Shown here in pieces: positions 37,301 to 44,600 of a stretch of DNA of 64,000 bases; within the stretch, counting starts at the first letter, position 1; the number at the start of each line of letters is the position of its first letter. Source of the DNA: Siderastrea radians (Eukaryota > Cnidaria > Anthozoa > Scleractinia > Rhizangiidae); NCBI GenBank assembly GCA_964017195.1, contig OZ024896.1:26945430-27009429 (forward strand), in the 5' to 3' direction. The position numbers and the translations under genes are program-made. Under the pieces are notes generated by a model. It was not told the origin of the DNA. It made no database searches and saw nothing but the letters and a program-made list of their open reading frames with translations.

Positions 37301-38636
37301 TGGCGAGTCCAATTGCGCAGCAGATACACTTTCCCGTTGGCATGAGAACGCTTCTGCGAGGACAAACTTTCTCGAACTCGCCGTGCAGACTAATCTTACC
37401 GAAGTAGAAGTCCCAGCAGCTTTGTTTGCTCTAGATAACCCTCACTAACTTGGCGTTTGTTCTTTCTTAGGCTTATCCCACTTGACCTTACTCAAACGGG
37501 ATCTTCGAGACACGCGACGATCTGCCTACTGTTCTGGCACCTACAGCAATTTACGAACACAATTCAAGGCGTATCTGTTATTTTGTTTATATTTTAGGTT
37601 AACTCCGATCCCTGCCCAGTTAGAAACCATTTGTCTTTATGTTCAGTTTTTAAGCCACACTTTAACTCCTCAGTCTGTACGGAATTATTTATCAGGGGTC
37701 ACATTGTTACACCTTTTCGTGGGTGCCGATTACCATTTACGAAAGATTTCATTCTCTCTTTAACGCTTCGGGGTGTTGCGCGTAAAGCCTTACATACACC
37801 ACGACGGGCTCCTCCAGTGACTCCTGCTATTTTACCTCGGAACTCTGCGGTTTTGTTATCAGATACTGATCCCTTATCGTCTACGTTGTTTTGTGCCTTT
37901 TTGTTTACATTCTTTCTTATGTCACGCTTGGCTAACATTGTGCCGGCTTCGCTTAAGTCTTGATCCCCGCCGCAATCTTACACGTGGTGGTATTGCCGTG
38001 ACCGGTTCTGGTCTTCTCGTGACCTTTAAGTGTACGAAAACAATTCAGTTTGGCGAACGTCTTCTTCTTCTTACTTCAGATTTCTGGATCTCCGTTGTGT
38101 CCAGTCGCGGCTTATCAGCGAACGATTATCTTAGTTCCCGCTCGCCGCTCTAGTCCAGCTTTTCTTATACCAGGCCCTGCAGACCTCGTTCCCCTTACAA
38201 AGCGTAGTTTTGTTTCTCATTTTCGCAGCTGTCTGAGCTCGGCTGGCATTCCAGATGCTCGTGGTTTCCGCGGGCACTCCTTTCGGCGAGGTGCGGCATC
38301 GTGGGCCTTTCGTTGTGGAGTGCCTGGGGAGCTCATTCAGCTGTATGGTGACTGGTCGAGCGATGCTTACAAAGTGTACTTAGAATTTAGTTTAGAATCT
38401 AAGCTCGCTCTTGTCAGCCACCTTCGATATGCGCTCCTCCATTTATAACTTTCTATTTTAGTCGTATTGTTGTGGTTTCCTTTTATCGATGCCCCATACA
38501 GTTTGCCTTTTGGTGGGTTTGGTGGCAGAGAGGTTTATTTGTAGACTGTGTTCGTTTCTTCGGATTGTATACTATGAATAAACTTCTCTCTTGGCCAAAA
38601 GGCAGGCCGTGTCTTGATTTGTGTTGTAGCAGGGGA

Positions 38637-38675
<39 letters not shown>

Positions 38676-41600
38676 AGTAGTAGTAGTAAATTTCTTCTAA
38701 ACACGTTAAATACCTTAAACCCGGTAAACACGCTAACAATCAGGAGAAACTTAGTCACGGTAGTAGTACTTGTGCGTGGTAGTGGCAATAGTAATTCAGG
38801 GGTTTCATATACGTCAAATACGTTAAACCCGGTAAACACTCTACCAACAACGAGAAAGTCATTCACGATAGTCGTACTTGTGTGTGGAAGTGGCATTAGT
38901 TAATTCATTCATTTCATATTATGTCAATAAGGTAAACCCGGGAAACACTTCAAAGACTATTGGAATTCAAAGCAACTACTTAGCACACTGTAGCACACTG
39001 TACACATTTTCTTCAGTTGCTGGCGTGTTTGCCGGTTTTGCCGTATTTAACGGGTATGGCATGGCTTAAACTAAGGGAACTAAGCCAAATTAGGCGGCGA
39101 TATTGAGTCCTATTCATCACACACCTTCATGCATACGTTTGGCTAATGAACCTTGCAAAGCTATTGGCTGGGAAAGACAAAGAAACATAAAATGTGTCAA
39201 TCTTTAGCCAATGGCATGATATTTGCTATTCTTTAAGGCTGTTTCTTTGGCACCGATTGGTTTAAGATTGTGTCTGGTTTGTTTTTAAGGGTTAAAAACT
39301 TCAAAACAGCCCAGTGCATTGCTCGATTAGGCAAAATGAACAGACCTTGCTCACAGCTAAATAGCAAGGCTATAAGAGATAAGGCAGAATGCGAAGTCGT
39401 GGCAAGGGTGGAAAACCTGTGTTTGATCGTTGCATTTAAATGCGTTTGGCGGGTTGACGACGAGGAAATTGAAAACGCATGGAATTGGATATGTGAGAAA
39501 CGGGACGAGAGAGATTCGACTTTATCCAAATTGCAAGAAGTTTGCTTTTTATTCTTGGCTATTAGCACTTCGAAAAGGGACACTAAGAAGCGAAAAGCCA
39601 ACAGAAAATCACAAGAAACCAACGAAAGTGACGATTCAAACGACGAAACTACTCTCAACGCTTCTCAACTGTCATTACCGGGAAAACAAACATTTCCCGC
39701 CATATCGTACTGGCTGGCGTGTCAGACAAATAATGGTGCACCTATAAATTCACTGAAAGTCCAAAAAGCGGTTGGTAGTTGTGGCCTGGAATTTTATTGG
39801 CGGATGGTTCTGGAGCTTTTCTGCAGGATCATTTATCCACGGAATTATTTCAGAATCGCAGGTGAGGGGATATTAAGTTATTTCATGACATTAACAATTT
39901 AAGGGTCTAAATCACTTAGTTTATCCCGTCTCCTCCAAACGTAAGGTGAAATCAATGGAAGGCCTTAAAAGAAATTTTTGAAACCGTGATATCCTTGTTA
40001 GAGTCTTGTTAGAGGGAATTATTTATATCTTTTGCTACACGGTGGAAAGGCAGTCTGTTTATAAGCTTATACAGTGTTTTAGCAAGCCGTGATAAAAACA
40101 TCAACGATCAAAATGATTACAACAAATTTCCAATTCTTTTTAACCCGCGATGTTTATTGACAAAGGCTACACCCACTCTTCATGGCTCTGAAGCTACATA
40201 TCTAATGTGCATTCTGTTGACTATCTTGAACAGAAAGGCGTTGTAACTCCCCGAACATTTGTGGTATTCGACAGACTCAAAGATCCCAAACCGGAGTACT
40301 TCGGGGAAATTTAAGGCACAGTCTTTCTTTTGAGAACATTCAACAATTTTGTGCAGATTTCCTGGCCTTGTTTCGTCCTAAAGAGCACAAACAGCTGGTA
40401 CCATGTGCAATTGGGTTCGCGGACAGTGGCAAGACCAGTCTCTTCGCCCCTGTGTTCCAGATCGTTCCTCTAAACCAAATTGCGCGTCTGACAAAGCAGA
40501 AGAGCTTTAACAAGGCAATGTTTGACAACTCCACCGAGATTATCGTTCTTGATGAAGCATTTCCCGGCCTGCTGGAAATTGATGACTGGAAGATTCTGTG
40601 CCAGGAGGGATTTACTTCTCATGACGTCAAGGGGAAGAAGGCCGGGGGATTTCATTGCAATGCGTCCATGTACATAACTTGCCAAACAGAGATGGATTTT
40701 GGGGTTGTTCACAACGAAGCAATGGATAAACGGTTGCACAAGTGCTACTTCAAAAGTTTGCCTCGCGTGGAGCCAGATGCAAACAAGTGGCTGAGGGAAC
40801 ACGCCATGGAGTGCATTGTCTGGGCACAGAATATCGTAGGCAGTACTGCGTGCAGTGCCACACTCGAGCCCGTTGTCCCCGAACAGGGCTTGCCAGAGGA
40901 TGACCTGCAGAACATTTTAACAGTATCTTTGATTGACGAGGAAGCCGCGGATTCCAACCAACCACAATGTAGTCAAGCAGGCGCCCGGTCCACTGGCTGA
41001 GATAAAGGTGTTGCGCGTCGAACATGCGAAGGGCAGTGAGGGAAGTCTGAGACAACGACACCTCAAGACGGTGCTTGCAAACTTGGAAAAGAGCCAAAAA
41101 GCCAAGAAGCGTTTGTCTAAGAACGTACGGAATCATCGTCTGGCCAGCCACAGAGCGATGCTGGTGGACCTGGGCATTGTCGATCAGTCGGAGGTGAACC
41201 AACCGGTCACAGATCCCGATGAGCCACTCCCGGCGTACTTGGAAAAAGAGCAAAACAAGGCCCTCGCAGAGAAGCAAAAACGACTTGAAGAGAAACAACG
41301 CCGTAAGGAACAGGAGAAGATCAGGGTTGCGTTTGAAAATCCGTGGTTATTAAATATGGAGAAGGAAATGACAGAGCAAAGCATACGCATGGAGGATCCA
41401 AGGGACGAAGTAATGCAAAAGTCTACTGGAAATAAATTGCGACAAACTACGCACTTACCACGAGTGACACGGAACGCTGAAGCGGCCGGTTGCTTTGGAA
41501 GAACGTAAGAGGCTGTGCCTGAGCAACCAGCTGGTAGACTCTTCTTGCGTTAATTTGGTCCGAGACCTGTACTCCCCTCTACCAGTGAAGCTCCTCCCAG

Positions 41601-44600
41601 CCAGCCAGTGTTCTGGTACTTCGCCAAGAAGCAGTCACAGCTCAGTCGAAGAAGAAGAGGAAGACAGTTGGTTAATTACGCCGAGAACCCGAACGTACAC
41701 CCCGCACAACGACTTGGAACTTCTCTGTTCACTTTCCCCAGTGATGGCTTTCAATCCAGCAAAGAGGCGTCGGGTTCAAAGTCAGGCACATGAAAAGAGG
41801 CAAAAGAAATTAACGAGTTTTTTTTTCAGTCGCAGTTGTATATTGACTGAGTTATTGTAGCAAGACTGACATGCGACTAATTCTTTATAGTGTAATGTTT
41901 ATAATTACAAATGTACTACTATTGAAATCATTCTTTCAGTAAATTGTATGTATCAAAGAGTGATGTTGAAAGAGTGTGCTAAATAACTACATAAGTCCAT
42001 AAGAAAGATTTCCTGTTGAGTTATGCTGTCCGTGATTAAACGCACAATCTCGAGATTCCAACAAACAGCGTGTACATTAAGGCAATTCTTTTTTTATATG
42101 AATTTGAGCTCGGCCCTTTTCTTTAAAGAGTCTGCCATTCTTCCCTCTTGAATTTTGAATTCGGAATCTCTCAAGATGGCAGTCCACTGTCCAAATCCGT
42201 GTTGGTCTATCCCTTCTTTTAGAAATTTGTCCTCGTTGGTCGTAAATTTTAAGATCCGACGATGGCTCCGTTGAATGCGCAAGGGCGTAGTTGAGGAGAC
42301 AACCTTTTCGGGAGGCATGATTGTTCTTTCTGCAGTTTCAACTATAGGCGAAGAGCTTGAAGTTGAACAGCCAAACCTCGTAAGGACTTCCTTGTCCACT
42401 TCCGATCCCTTGGTACCTTGTAGTTTTTGTAGACACTCGTGGGCCATCGCAGCAACTTCGCGCGACCTCTGCTTTTGATAGTGAACTTTGGCGACGGCTG
42501 AACTGTGTTTTTGGTCTTCCGACAATATTCTTTGCTCCTTGCTAGTGAGCAGATTGAGGCTTTGCGTTTCGTCAATTTGACGATAGCGGGTCAGATGAAT
42601 GTACTTTCCAACTGCATCAAACACTAATTTACTTATGACGTCGCCCAATTTGCTGTGTTGGCCTCCATTTCTAGTGACCAGTACGAAGTCGCTCTGGGGT
42701 TTCAGCAATGGCCTTACGAACTTGATGTAGGTTTCGAGCACCTGCATTCTTGCACCGGTCAGAATCAATGAGTCATATCCATACTTGCTGGTCGATGAAT
42801 CCCCCCGTTCTCCCTAGCTGCTTTGGCCATGTCCACTGTCAAATACTGATAAGTCATAGGCCGAGATCCCTTCACCTTGATGAACAAATACACTGCGACA
42901 AATTTCGTGGCAAATGTTAAGTCCGAAGGATTAACTTGATCTGGAATAGTTTTGCACGTCTTCACAGTGTTCTCGTAACTAGGCAAATGAAATGTCACCA
43001 CTTCTAACAGTTCTTCCATGGTTGCCCAGTGCCCCCTAGCATCCAAAGTTTCAGTGGCTAGATCTTGCGGCCACTGCAGTCTCATCATCGTTGCCACCGT
43101 CTTGCGCGCTCGTTTAAGGTACAACTCCGTTGAGGACAAATTTCGAAGAACTGTGTCTGATGGGCCGTTTATTTTTCTGAAGTCGATTAATTTGGAGATC
43201 GCATCAATGTAGCTCAATCGGCCACCGTGTCCGAGTTTGCATTCATCTTGCAAGTAGTCGATAAACTTGAACAACAAGCTTAATGTGAACACAGGCTAAA
43301 ATCCAGCACTTCCAAACGCAATTCCTCCTCGTCTTAACAGCAAAATTTGAGAAATTTAAAGCACCTCTTGACTATCTGCTGAGCTTTACGATCTTTCTTG
43401 CAACCCCCACCACTCCAGTCAACCATTTCGTGAATAATTCGCCAATTTGGCTGGAAGCTGAAAATGAAGGCAATACTCTGGCTGGTTGTTTTGTGATTTC
43501 ACTCGATGTATCATCATCGGCAAGTTCTTTGGTACTTGAAACGTCGGGTCTTTCGTCAAAGAAAAAGAACCAACTGTGCTTGGTGCTCACATGTTTCCTG
43601 AAGCCGCGTTGACTTTAAAATCCATCGTGATCACACACCTGTATTGGACAGTGATACAAGCTGTCTGTTTCGTCTTTTTCCAAGCGAAGCCGTTTTGGTT
43701 TTGGTGATGAGCCATCAATTTTCGACCAGTCAACCTTACCCTTTTTGTTCATGTCGGACATCTGAGTGATTCACACAGTTTGTTCCACTTACATAAATAG
43801 TGAACAAAACACAAAGGCGACAAAAAAATGGCTGCATTGTGCAAGTTTAAACTTGCACCAACCTGCCCCAACTTGCCCCGACCTGCCCCAACCAGCCCCA
43901 ACCTGCCCCTACTTGCCCCAACCTGCCCCAACTTGCCCCTGCTTGCTCAGGCATGTCTCTGCTTGCCACTGTTTATCATTCTTAAGTAGGTTTACAAATT
44001 TAAGGTGATATATGGCGTTGGTACGACTATGTTCAACCTTACCCGGACAAGTCCACAAGGGCCTCGAAAAGTCTTTAAAAATCTGCTATTGACTCTGTTT
44101 CGTATTGTTTAAAACTTAAAACACTAAACCAAACGTTTTGCAAATTAAATAGCGACAAAAGCATAGATGGCAAGAATAGAAGAATGTTTCTGTTGAACAA
44201 ACTGTAGAAAGGAACTGTCATTCTTAATAGGAACCATTTTACATGAATAGGAACTTATGGTTAGGAACAAACTGTTCCATTTCATTCAAACCGGAACCAT
44301 TAATGGGAGCAATAGTTTCTCCAATGAATAAAAAGGAACCAATTTTCAAAGCAGGAACAATGATAGAAAGGAAAAACTTTCCTTTACAAGAAAAGGAACT
44401 TAAGTAACTGGGAACTAAAGTTCCTCGCGAAAACATAAAGGAACAGCCACTCTAAAAGGGAATCCATTAATTGGAACAATTGTTCCTTTAGTGAATAAAA
44501 AGGACCAAAATGATAAAAGAGGAACAATACCATTGGGACCACTTGTTCCTGAGCCACTCATTTGGGAACAAAAAGATCCTTTCAATGTTAAAAATTCGGA

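Noticed and set aside
40470..41298. Minus-strand ORFs of 110 and 182 codons under the helicase-like gene
   Set aside because: Shadows of the plus-strand frame, which carries the ATPase motifs.
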